From the NCBI RefSeq assembly GCF_963924675.1, contig NC_089228.1, positions 96,260,394 to 96,324,393 of the forward strand: a stretch of DNA of 64,000 bases. Direction: 5' to 3'. The notes beneath the pieces were generated by a model. The model had not been told where the DNA came from, ran no database searches, and worked only from the letters and a program-made list of their open reading frames with translations. Made by a program: the position numbers and the translations under genes. Shown here piece after piece: positions 40,153 to 51,000 of the stretch. The DNA is from Phocoena phocoena (Eukaryota > Chordata > Mammalia > Artiodactyla > Phocoenidae). Numbering within the stretch: the stretch's first letter is position 1; every line of letters begins with the position of its first letter.

Positions 40153-40474
40153 TGAACAATGTTGAACTTTGACTGAGCCCTCTGTTCCCCAAAGCAAAAG
40201 TCAAGAAGTCCCCCTCCAGTGTTCTGAGAAATAGCTAAACTCGAAGGACCCTGCCTCTCTCATATTCCCCTCCATCCGTTCTCAACGATTCAGAGACCAT
40301 CTCCATCCCTCTCATGACTCCGATAAGACTCAAGGACAACTTCCTTGTTTACCTACTTCTATAAAATCCCAAGCCCCCTTCCTTCTCTTGACATATTCTT
40401 TCTTAATGAGTATTGTCTTTATTGTAGTAGGCTGCACGGAATCATCTTAATTGCCCTGTGCATCTTGTCTTTCA
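40153..40474 (+). repeat. Probable retroviral 3' LTR
   Basis: It begins TGAACAATG directly after a purine-rich tract and ends GTCTTTCA, the TG...CA form of retroviral LTRs. A TATAAAA box lies at 40360-40366 in a position fitting a U3/R boundary. Length is 322 bases. No paired 5' LTR was found in the window. Confidence 0.5.
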
Positions 40475-40940
40475 CCAAACTGACAGGTACCACTGATGGC
40501 CATTGATCAGAGCAAAATGAACTAGTTATGCGGGGAAGCAAACCGGTGAGCAATGTCCATAGCAAGGTGATTGCTAATGGCATCTTAGCAAATTCTTCAA
40601 GCCTGAAGAAGACATGTAAGTTGACAGCAATCCCTACCTATATATCAAGTGGGAATTCTCAACATGTGAAAGGACATTTATGACCATGTGACAAACAGTA
40701 AGAGAATAGCGGAGCACTTGAACTATACAATAAATTCTACATTTGGTTAAATACAGAGACTTCTAGTGGAATCATTTCCTCTTATTAGCCACAAGTTTCG
40801 ATAAATTTTCTAAATTTAGTTGAAATCTATTCAAATTGATTTCTTTTTATTTTTAAAGGCAAGTCCCCAAATTTCAATCCAGTTGATGCCACTTGAGATT
40901 AAGAGATGTTAGTCCCATTTGCTGTCATTATGCTCTTTAA

Positions 40941-41120
40941 GGATTTTCAATATCATTGAGTTAATTACCCTTTCTGGGTTTTAGCAGGATAATTTAGCAG
41001 AAAATATCAATGACACTTAGGAAAATGAAATTTTTTTTCTCTTTCTTGTGGTTGTGATGCTTGACGGTTTTCAGTATCATTGAATTAATTATCCTTTCTG
41101 AATTGTAGTCAGATAAATTA
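40941..41120 (+). repeat. Diverged direct repeat, two units
   Basis: Unit 40941-40996 and unit 41066-41120 share TTTTCAATATCATTGAGTTA and TTTTCAGTATCATTGAATTA, then a similar TTTCTG...TAG...GATAAATT part. They look like an old local duplication of about 55 bases. Confidence 0.75.
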
Positions 41121-41444
41121 CCTGTTGATGAGATAGATAGCATGTTAGGCTACATTCTTCTGATCAAGTCCTCTGTAGATGAAGCATTTTATTGAGACTC
41201 TTCTATACTTTTGATTGAGTTATAAATCTCTCGGGCGCTTTCTTGCTTAGGTAAGGGTCAAGGCCCATCCTCACAGTATCTTCCCAAGAACCCATCACAC
41301 TTCCTGTCTTCACCCGCACGCAGAATAGATCACTGTCACTTTTACACCATCATAGGACTTGTTCCTATCCCACAGTGTAGCCTTTATCGCTGTATTCTTC
41401 TTAGGCACAAAGCATAGTGAACTAGTTTATCTGGGTCATACGAA

Positions 41445-41645
41445 GCTCTGTCTCTTAATTAGCTGCCTGACCTTGGGAAAGTTACTACTTAATCTGTCCC
41501 TGAGTTTCCTCATCCATAAGACAGGGCAAATAAAAGTACCTACCTCACAGGGTGATAGTTAAGGAGGAAATGAGTTGGTCCCTGCAAACCTCTCAAAAGA
41601 GTATCTGGCATACAGTAAGCACTGCATAAATGTTAGCTGGTAACA
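41445..41645 (+). repeat. MIR SINE (ancient)
   Basis: CCTGACCTTGGGAAAGTTACT, CTGAGTTTCCTCATCCATAAGACAGGGC and CTGGCATACAGTAAGCACTGCATAAATGTTAGC match the MIR consensus closely. Confidence 0.9.
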
Positions 41646-42634
41646 TATTTGTTTCCTGTGTTATGATGGGTCCCATGAGGTCCGGGGACATTTATTGTTC
41701 AATCCCTCTAAGCTCCAGACCCCCATATCCAATTGGCTATTTCACATTTTACTTGGTTGAACACAGCATATCAAATGCATTATATCCATATTGAAATATT
41801 GACAGAAGATGGGACAATGACACCTGGGGTTGCTTCAAAGTCATCCAGGAAGGGAGGACAGAGTGTCGGTAGAGGTGAAACTGTATCAGTCAAATCTTGA
41901 CAACTGTTAACCCTGTATGTTGGGTATACTGAGTTTATTATTCTATTCTCTCAAATGTTGGCTATGTTTGAAGATATTCGTAATAAAGAATTAAGAACTT
42001 AGAAATCATCGTACCTCTTTCTAACCTTTCTTTCAATCTGGACCTTCTCCTTGCTCACTGTCAGTAGGTAACATTTTTTGTTCTATAAGCTGAGAATGGC
42101 AATGGGAGACTTTTTGAGAAGGGAATATATAACATCATTTATTTTTAAGTTCTTTCTAGCTGTGCATTTACAGAAATTATGATTGAAGCACTTGGGGAAG
42201 GTTATTATGATGATGGTGGTATGCAGGGTGAACTGGAGTACAAAGAAATAGAAAGACTCACCCAGTTGGGACAATTACCACTGAAGTGGAGCTTGAATAA
42301 AGGAATATTTTACCTATGCAAACTCTCTAAAGAGATCCCTGTAAATGGGTCTTATAAATCTTCTGTAGTCTAGTCTCATTATCACCTTTGCCCCTCTCTT
42401 ACTGAACCCTGTAACCCATCTGTACATTTATTAATTCATTGCTATATTATGCCTGAAATTCCGTACTCAAGGCTGGAGGCCCTAGAAAAGGTGAAAGTTC
42501 TCTGTCCTCGCCTGGTCTGCAGATAAAGAGATATAGACATTGAGTCTGCTTAAACAGAGCCAAGGTCCAGGTCACCTCTAAGAGATCAAAGTGGGTCTGA
42601 AATTCTGACCTCCTTCAAGGCTTCTCCTGTTCTA

Positions 42635-42745
42635 GGGTGACCATATGTCCCAGTTTGCCCATGACAGTCTGTGGTCGTTGTTAAGAGCATCACCAATCAC
42701 TATCCAAAGTGTCCCCATTTTAATGAGAAATTATCTGGCCACCCT
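42635..42745 (+). mobile_element. Short non-autonomous DNA transposon
   Basis: The ends GGGTGACCATATGTCC and CTGGCCACCC are inverted relative to each other, as in a common short mammalian DNA transposon. The family is not certain. Confidence 0.6.
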
Positions 42746-43170
42746 TTAGGGTCCAAAGTTAATCTAAGAGGCAAAGACTCAGCCTTACAAGTAGCTCCTT
42801 CATGTGAATCCTAGAGCAGATCTAAGACCCTAGCAAGTTCTGGTCTGAGGCAGACCCCAGTGTAGGCCACCGTAAAATTGTCCTTCTAAAAACCTCCAAG
42901 GAGACGAAGAATACCTTAGAGTATTTCCACTTCAACCAAAGGAGGTCAGTGTATGAGTGAGGGGGGCGTGGAGAGTGAGAGGATGATACAGAGGGATGAA
43001 AATGCAGCAAGACAACAAAGGTCCAAGGACAGAAAGATGTGGGGCTAAACTTAAGCAGGTGTGAAGACCTGCGGGCCCACTCAGTGAATGTCAGGAAGAT
43101 AATTGACCAAGAGTTTTGATACTCCCAAGTCTGATATGCACAGGTTCATGTACCAGTGAGACTATATTAG

Positions 43171-43708
43171 TTCTTTTTAAATTTTATTTTATATTGGAGT
43201 AGAGCTGATTTACAATGTTGTGTTAGTTTCAGGTGTACAGCAAGGTGATTCAGTTATACATATAAATGTGTCTCTTCTTTTTCAAATTCTTTTCCCATTT
43301 AGGTTATTACAGAATACTGAGCAGACTTCCCCGTGTTATATAGCAGGTGCTTGTTTGGTTATCTATTTTACATATAGCAGCGTGTACATGTCAATCCCAA
43401 ACTCCCAATCTATCCCTCCCCCCACACCCTTACCCATGGTAACCAGAAGTTCATTCTCTGTATGTTTCTGTTTTGTAAATAAATTCATTTGTATCATTTT
43501 TTTAAGATTCTATGTATGATATTTGTCTTTCTCTGTCTGACTTACTTCACTTAGTGTGACCATCTCCAGGTCCAACCATGTTGCTGCAAATAGCTTTATT
43601 TCGTTCTTTTTAATGGCTGAGTAATATTCCATTATATATATGTAACACTTCTTTATCCATTCATCTGTTGATGGACGTTTAGGTTGCTTCCATGTCTTGG
43701 CTATTGTT
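43171..43708 (-). repeat. L1 3' end, antisense
   Basis: 3' UTR (GATTTACAATGTTGTGTTAGTTTCAGGTGTACAGC) then the end of ORF2 read backwards (TGGCTGAGTAATATTCCAT). It is truncated at 43708. Confidence 0.92.
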
Positions 43709-44560
43709 GAAATACTTTCATAATGGCTGATGACTAGCCGTAGAAGCAAGAAATCTGGAAATTCCATCCTGGCTGCCCATGCCTTCTCAGACGGCTGGAC
43801 CTTCCCACAATCGAACACCTGGAGGTTTAACATCTGGTCTAGTTGGGAACCACCAGGAACCTGGTGGCCTGGGGACCACAGAACCACCCCCTGGCTCTGT
43901 CCCTATCCGTGCCCACGCCATGCCAGTGATGGCTGTTGTTAATTTCATCCCTGGATATTTCCACAGCAGTTTAGGGTGGAGGCCTGGAGTGATTCAGAAT
44001 ATGAAAGAGAAAAATAAGCTGCAGAAACACAGAAGACTCTGAACCAGCAAAACTGCAGGTCAGATTCCCGATGTGCTGCCTCTCAAGAGCACGCTGCCTG
44101 TCGGGCTCGGCGTACGTCCCTTCCATCAGTCAGTGACCCCCAAGGCTGAGGCCCTTCTCTCTTCACTATCCGATGGCACCAGTCCTAGATCTTTCTCTGG
44201 TTACCACCCGGGATTTGAGGAAACGCTATCGCCTCTGCCATCGCATTCATCACTGCAATTTCTTCCCGTGTGTTAGATCTGTTTCCAGAAGAAGTTGTCA
44301 ATGAAGCACTCATGGCACCGGATTTGGAGGCTGGCATTGTAAATTATAGTAATTTTTCTGCCAGCTGTGTATTGGCATCATGAGGATGATGTAATAAACA
44401 AATATTTTACAACTAAAATGTTTGTGACTGGGGTTCAGGGGCACATTGATAGTCCTGAGAGAGTAATAAAAAGGATGGATCTGGCAACCGTCATCTGTGA
44501 GGCTGGAAGGCAAAGCTTTTGTGAAGAGCGATTTTGCTTTACCACCTAGAACCCTCTAAT
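43709..44560 (+). other. Unrecognised block, possible retrocopy fragment
   Basis: Open frames at 43730-44042, 44073-44276 and 44367-44549 are broken and overlap. I recognise no domain. Its mid-GC, transcript-like texture next to a truncated L1 raises the possibility of a decayed processed pseudogene, but no poly-A tail, duplication or parent gene could be shown. Confidence 0.2.
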
Positions 44561-44624
44561 GAGGTTGGCTTGGGTGTCTGTTTCCACTGACCTCTAGGTG
44601 CCTCTGAGTGAAACAGCCATGCTC

Positions 44625-44715
44625 AAGGGTTCAGGCTCCAGAGATGCTACAGCTTGCTGTGTGACCTTAGGTAAGTCACTTCCCTCTCTGGGCCTTGGCT
44701 TTCTCCCCTGGAAAG
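44625..44715 (+). repeat. MIR SINE fragment
   Basis: CTGTGTGACCTTAGGTAAGTCACTTCCCTCTCTGGGCCTTGGCTTTCTC is a clear MIR core. Confidence 0.85.
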
Positions 44716-46115
44716 ACCAAAGATTGCTCTTTCTTTCCTGAGGGAACCCCTGCTTAATGTAATACCTGGAGTTGTGAGAACTCTACTTAGTTTCTTTGTC
44801 TAATACCCTGAGTATTTCAGGGAAGCACAGGCAGGATAAAAGCCAATCGTTTCCATCACAAAAGAAGCCAATCCCTGGAGTGAAAATGACCTAGCCCTGG
44901 AGTGGGTACCTCTCCCTTCACCAAAGTTCACCTCTCCCCATCCAGGAGCCTCGGGTCCTTGGATCCCTGAGATCAGAGCTCTGCCTGTTCGTTAGTGTGT
45001 AGAGAGAAATCTGTTCTAAGTGGGCTTCCAGAAACCATGCTTTTACTGGAAGAGCAGCAGAAAGCATGACAGACCGGGCCATCAATTCACCCCTCGCGCT
45101 GGCATGATCCTTGAGTAATAGTCAATCTTTCCTACATACTCCAAAAATATTTATTTCCTATGAAGCTTCCAACGTATTTTACTACTGACCCTCATGCCCT
45201 AGGAGCACTGCTTCACACTTTTTACTTTTCTTGCCGGTTACTGAGGCAGAAAGCACCGGGGAAGAGGATTTAAACGTCTGAATAATAAAAAATATTCTTA
45301 AAAAAGAAAAGAAAAGGAAAATCTCATCACCGGTGCTTGCCCCGTTTTACTTTTTCTCAGTGGCTTCTTCCCATGCCAGCTCCCTCTTAAATATACTAGA
45401 TTCATGTCCTCCAAGCTCAGATCTTCATTCTTTGCTGTCACCTCCACTTCTTCCTGCCATCTCAGGCTAGCTCTTGGAGTTTGAGGGACATTCCTCCCCT
45501 TTTTCATTTAATGGATGAGGAAATTCATGATGCCAGGGGATGGAATGGTTGCTCACGATTAACGGGGGCTAAGTTCAGGCCAAGTCCCTTGTCAATGTGG
45601 ACAAAACTTCACCCTCCTCTTGAGAACCGCACACCGAAACAGTTTGCTAGATGAAATGAGTTTTATAAGCAATTCCCCAAAGACACTGGACTGTCTCCTA
45701 AAAACAAAAAAGTGAAAGATGAAAAGCAATGCCGGTAAAGATAGAATCTCTGCCCAGGACACTGGCCGTGCGCACCTGAAGACTGTTACTTAACATCCTT
45801 CAGATGTGTCACTGTTTGGACAACAGCGATCCCTGTGAGCTACTATTTGAGGAATGCCAGGCATTCTTTCAAACACTGTAAGAGAAAGGCGGTGAAGATT
45901 CTCAGAAGCTGATCAAACTCTTATGGGCTTCTGTTGGTAACAACCGTTTGCAGCACTATTCTCCCCAACGGGTTGGCAGGTCAGCCAAGGCCAAGTGGGG
46001 AGGAGGGAGGTGCCGAGATGCAGGAGGCCCAGAAGCAGCATTTGGTATCTCTGGCTCCAAGGGCACGTGTCCAGTCCTACGCTACCATGAAAGAGAGAAG
46101 GTGCTTGGTGTTCCT
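44716..46115. other. Non-genic, unrecognised
   Basis: No supported gene or named repeat. Confidence 0.4.
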
Positions 46116-46132
46116 CAATAAACACACTTCTT

Positions 46133-46337
46133 TTTTTTTTTTTCCTGCGATACGCGGGCCTCTCACTGCTGTGGTCTCTCCCGTTGCGGAGCACAGGCTC
46201 CGGACGCGCAGGCTCAGCGGCCATGGCTCACAGGCCCAGCCGCTCCGCGGCATGTGGGATCTTCCCGGACCAGGGCACGAACCCGTGTCCCCTGCATCGG
46301 CAGGCAGACTCTCAACCACTGCGCCACCAGGGAAGCC
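46133..46337 (-). repeat. Cetacean tRNA-derived SINE, antisense
   Basis: Flanked by CAATAAACACACTTCTT at 46116-46132 and 46338-46354. It lies about 0.5 kb beyond the EDN1 3' end. Confidence 0.96.
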
Positions 46338-46354
46338 CAATAAACACACTTCTT

Positions 46355-46846
46355 AATCTGAGCAAATAAAAAGCCAGTGGGAGCCCTCACTTGCTCTGAG
46401 AAGGCCATTTTCTCAAAGCAACTCTGGTGTGGAATGTGTATAATTAGGTACCTTTGGGGAGGTCGCCTTGCCATTGCTTCCTTCAGTCTATTAACATGGA
46501 GAAAGCACCTCTCACCACATCATCAGCTTAAACTGTTGGATCCCGTCTAATAGCCAAAGCATAGCTAATGGATCAAGTCCCTGGAGAGTTTGCAGGTGAA
46601 GGGGAAGCAGAGACGGCTATGCAGGGAAAGACAGAGGTGTGAAAGCTGGGTTTTTGTTTTGTTTTTAGCTTAATGCAATCTAAAGGCAACTTTTAAGATA
46701 TAAATCAAATTCTTGTTTTCATTAGCCATGATTCTTTTCCTTCTAATTGTCACCTTTCCAAGAAACCATCTTTAATCATCCCCCTACCTAATTCTTACCA
46801 CTTTGGCCCACTTCTCAGAAATTTCAGAAATGATTCAAAGTCAATA
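46355..46846. other. Flank downstream of EDN1
   Basis: No gene or named repeat was recognised. It lies between the inferred EDN1 3' end and the SINE. Confidence 0.5.
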
Positions 46847-47988
46847 CAGTAGGGAAAAAAAATATTTACTTTCTAAAGTCATTACCTTGACAGGCAAAAC
46901 AAAGCATTTTCTCAATTTCATTCAGAAATACATTAAAAAAAATACATAGACCAATATGGCCTGCCCAAACATATATTTAACATGGTAAATATAAGGAATA
47001 AATTGTTTGAATATAAATATCTATAAAAAAATAAGTACATCAAAATGTAATCCAACCTCTTCCATGAGCCAGTTACATAAAGGAAGACAATTTGACTGCT
47101 TTAAATCACCACAATGTTTACCCTTCAGTGTCTCTCCTAAACAATCCTATACCATTGTGTTTCCAAAAATCAAGGTAAGGGAATCTCCTGGTTCAACTGA
47201 TCTTTCTTTTCTTATGGAACAGAGCTAGTAGATTACCCTGAAAATGTTATATCTACTATTGACACATTAGACAGACTTCCATGAGGCTAGGGCTTAGTGT
47301 GGGGATTTTAGAGAGGGCAGAGTTTGGGGAAGCAATAATTAGAGGTGGGGAAATACTTTGCCAGAGTGCAACATAGGTGAGGTAGACTCATATGCATGAA
47401 ACTCTTCCTGATTTACAGTAGTAACAGTTTCTTTCAATTTTGCATTTTATGAATTAAAAAAAAAAAAGTCTCTCTCTCTCTTTTTTTTTTAACTCGAGTG
47501 TTTGTCCTTAGAGTGTTTTCAATTTGTGCATTCCCTAGAAAAATCTTTGCAGGGACTTTGGAGTTTCTCCCTGAAATGTGCCAGGCGCCTGAGTGAGACA
47601 CAAACACTCCCTTCGGAACCTCTTCGGGGACGCCGCCCACAAGTGGAATCTCCTCTCCTCCTCCCCCTAGGAGGAGGCCACCCTAATTTGCAGGTCACTG
47701 CATCTCTCTGCCTTCTTTGCATAGCCCGCTGTCACCCCAAAGGAGGAGAGAAACGAAAGCAGTTCCCACTGATGGAGGCAAATGAAGACGGGCTGGGGGG
47801 ACTCCTTAACCTTTCCTGGAATGTTTGCACCCAGGGCGCTGGTCCTGTGCTAGTCTGGAACGAACGAGAAGTGGTCTAAGCGGGGAGGATGCATTTGCTC
47901 TGATCCCAGCCATGTGGAGAGAGCGCAGAGTCAGGCCCAGGGCTCTTGGTGGTTGAGAAGGCTTCAGACAGGCCCCGACAACCTGCCA
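46847..47988 (-). other. EDN1: EDN1 3' untranslated region
   Basis: About 1.14 kb downstream of the stop resembles the human EDN1 3' UTR as I recall it, including its last segment (GGTAATGACTTTAGAAA and the T-rich end). It holds a cluster of AUUUA motifs (on the plus strand TAAAT at 46986-46990, 46999-47003 and 47014-47018), which fits the known short half-life of this mRNA. The cleavage point near 46847 is inferred from similarity. Confidence 0.8.
46865..46870 (-). terminator. EDN1: Variant polyadenylation signal AGTAAA for EDN1
   Basis: The minus strand reads AGAAAGTAAATATT where I recall AGAAAATAAATATT in human. AGTAAA is a known weaker hexamer. The T-rich stretch and CTACTG follow about 15 to 20 bases later, as expected for a cleavage region. 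Confidence 0.65.
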
Positions 47989-48091
47989 TCAGTGTGTTCG
48001 GTTGTAGGTCACTTTCTTATCTCTGTAGAGCTTGGCTTTCAGCTTGGCAACAAGAAAAGACGTTTTGATGCTGTTGCTGATGGCTTCCAAC
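47989..48091 (-). CDS. EDN1: EDN1 coding exon 5 (C terminus and stop)
   Basis: The acceptor is TTTTAATAG at 48092. The exon completes Arg169 and then encodes 33 residues, starting [12 protein letters not shown] and ending KVTYNRTH before TGA at 47989-47991. Human EDN1 ends with a similar but longer Asn-Arg-Ala-His-Trp tail. The upstream half of this exon's product ([22 protein letters not shown]) follows the ruminant pattern as I remember it. The exon continues as the 3' UTR. Confidence 0.92.
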
Positions 48092-51000
48092 CTATTAAAA
48101 CAAGACAAGAGAAAACAAATGTTATTATTTTTTTTTTCTACAAAAATCATTCCTAGGCAAAAGAAACATCTAAAATTAGAATCTGGCAAAAACAAATCTA
48201 AATCTGGATCCTGAACTTTCACCCCCAACCAAAACCCCATGTTACTCCGCTAACCTCAAGTGAAAATAAACTACCTCTTATGCCTAGAATGGCGGTAGGC
48301 GGGGCGGTGAGCAGGGAGAATAAGGGTGATATGGTCATATCTAAAGGGAATTGGGTATTAAATACAATTTTAAAGTACAATTTTTAAGGTCAACTAGAGA
48401 TATTCTCTTTTCTTCTTTAGCCCTATCCTGTGGGATTGTATGGAGAGACTCACTCAGCAGAGGTTTCAAATAGCCAGGAGTGTCTTCTTAATCACATAAG
48501 AAACTGAAGGGGCTTCGTGGGAAAGAGATTCAAAAAGAGGAGGCCTACAGGCAGGCCCAAAACAATATTCTACAGCCATTAAAAAAAAATTGTTTTTGCA
48601 GGTTTCATGTTTTCTGTTTCTAGGAGAAAGAAAAAGGGAAGGACTGTAACATTGATTTAATAGTTGATGTAATGGAAGCTAATAGAAAAAAAAAGAAGAT
48701 TTCCAAGTCAGTCCAGAAACGGTGATTTACGTAATCTTGCGATCTGAAGGCGCACTAGTGGCCTGAGGTTATAAATGTGGAAACTTCAACAGCACGTGGG
48801 CAGTGCTGAGGATGGCCCCACATCAGTAGTAAACAACTCGGAAGTCATTCATGACTGCCAGGCCTGTGCTTATAATACTTGGATCCTAGGACTTCTTGCC
48901 ACTGGATTTCCGGGAAAAGCTGCCACTGACCATGATAGGGAGACGTAGAATATGGGGCGGATCTGAAAGCAGGATTCCTCCCTGCAGCTTGTGAATTCCA
49001 AAATGTTTAGGATTTGGGAGACTTCTCACTCTAAAACTGCTCAGGGGGCTTCCCTGGTGGCGCAGTGGTTGAGAGTCCGCCTGCCGATGCAGGGGACGCG
49101 GGTTCGTGCCCCGGTCCGGGAAGATCCCACATGCCGCGGAGCGGCTGGGCCCGTGAGCCGTGGCCGCTGAGCCTGCGCGTCCGGAGCCTGTGCTCCGCAA
49201 CGGGAGAGGCCACAACGGTGAGAGGCCCGCGTACCGCAAAAACAAAACAAAACAAAACAAAAAACTGCTCAGAGCAATCCTATGGTATTACTAATCCAGA
49301 TCCCAGCTCATGATTAAAAAATGAGAAAGCTTTTGGGAATGACATTGGGTCTCCACCAAATGCATTTCCCTATTTAAAAAGTAAATAAATAAACCTGAAA
49401 AAATGGCATGTTCTAACTCTCACCAACCCTGCCTAATGGCTTTATTTTCCCTTTGGCCATTTGAATAACTGCTGTGTTTTGAAGAATTTGATTATATGTG
49501 ACACTTTAATTTAAAAAAAACCCAAAACTCTCCCTGAAAGGATTTCTAATTTCTCAGGGAAAGCTGTAAATATATTGACTCAGAGAGGCAAAAACTAGAT
49601 GTGACCAAACGACAGAGGTGTCTCTAGATAGATTTTGTCTGGAAAATCTACCTTTAGGATGAGTGGTGTGTGTGCTAAAAATCACCAAAGTGTACAGAGG
49701 GCAGCAGTCTGCATTCAAGGCCTTCAAGAAAACATTTGAGAGGGATTCCTTTGCTCTCTATAATCTAGAGAACACAAAGATTCCCCTTTTCTTTGTTACT
49801 GTCCTCTGGGCCTTTCTCCCATCAAGGCAAGAATGACTAGGAGAGTAGACCATTCGTAGGTGACGGGGACCAGCTGTTCTTAGGAGCCTCTTACCTTCTT
49901 ATTTTCCTTCCCTCCACCAGCTGCTGATGAAGACCCTTCTCTCCAAGCTTGGAACAGTCTTTCCCTTTCTCTTGTTTATTCCAGCCTTTCTCCATGGTGT
50001 CTTGGTCCCTGTTAAAATACACACAGGGAGAACGTTTCAGCAATAGGAACTTCAGTTGTTCTCAATGCCTCTGTTACTCTCTTTTAAACAAGAAGACAGC
50101 ATCATAAGAGGAAGATGGTTAGGAAGGCATAAAACTGAAGGAAAACAAGGGTGTTTCTACTCACCTGAGTTCTTTTCCTGCTTGGCAAAAATTCCAGCAC
50201 TTCTTGTCTTTTTGGCTAGCACATTGGCATCTCTTCCTGTGGTCTGTTGCCTTTGTAGGAAAGAAATCCTTTAAGGATCGCTTGGTCCTAGAGGGGCTTC
50301 CGAGTCCATATGGAACAATGTGCCTATCATGGAAAGAGAGGAACAAAAGTTATGAGCATGACCGATCGTCTCCAGAGGTTGCATTCTTTGGGGCAAGCTC
50401 CTGAGGAGCTCACACCACAGGATTTGGCAGCGAGACTCAGAAGAGTCAAATGTTGCTAACAGTCAGGATGGCATGCCGGTCAATGGCCTCAAGTGTGTGG
50501 ACCCAACCAGGAGAAAATCAGTTTTTCTAAGTCAATGAAATTCCATGTCAACTCTCAACACAGCAGCCTTGTCTTTTGGCCGAAATTATGACATCTCTGC
50601 TTTGGTATCTGTTTCATATTTTCTTCCTTTTTCTGACTCTCTACTTAGTTAACAGGTCTTGGGGGTGGGGGTGGGGGACTTCCATGCAAAACCATGACTC
50701 ACAAGATTTCGAAAACCGATTTTCAATTCAAGTGATACATGATAACGCTAAAAGGGCCCCCTGAGGAGGCTGGGGGGGACACACTACCGTGTGCACGGTT
50801 CACGCCAGGTTTGCACACCTCCTGTGATTTGGTGATTATCGTACAACTGTAGAGGGACTCCTCATCAGAAGGCTGTCCAGTAATTTCCATTGTGTCCACT
50901 GTGATTCTCACCTAAAGAATAAAGTCCTCCCCTTGGAAGTATCACCTTACTAAGTATGAGGCTCGCTGTGGTTTTTGTTTGGTTTGATTTGATTTTGTTT

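Larger units (their letters stand above)
40475..43170. other. Non-genic, MIR and small repeats
   Basis: No supported gene. It contains an internal direct repeat (40941-41120), a MIR (41445-41645) and a small DNA transposon (42635-42745), listed separately. The rest is unrecognised. Confidence 0.45.
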
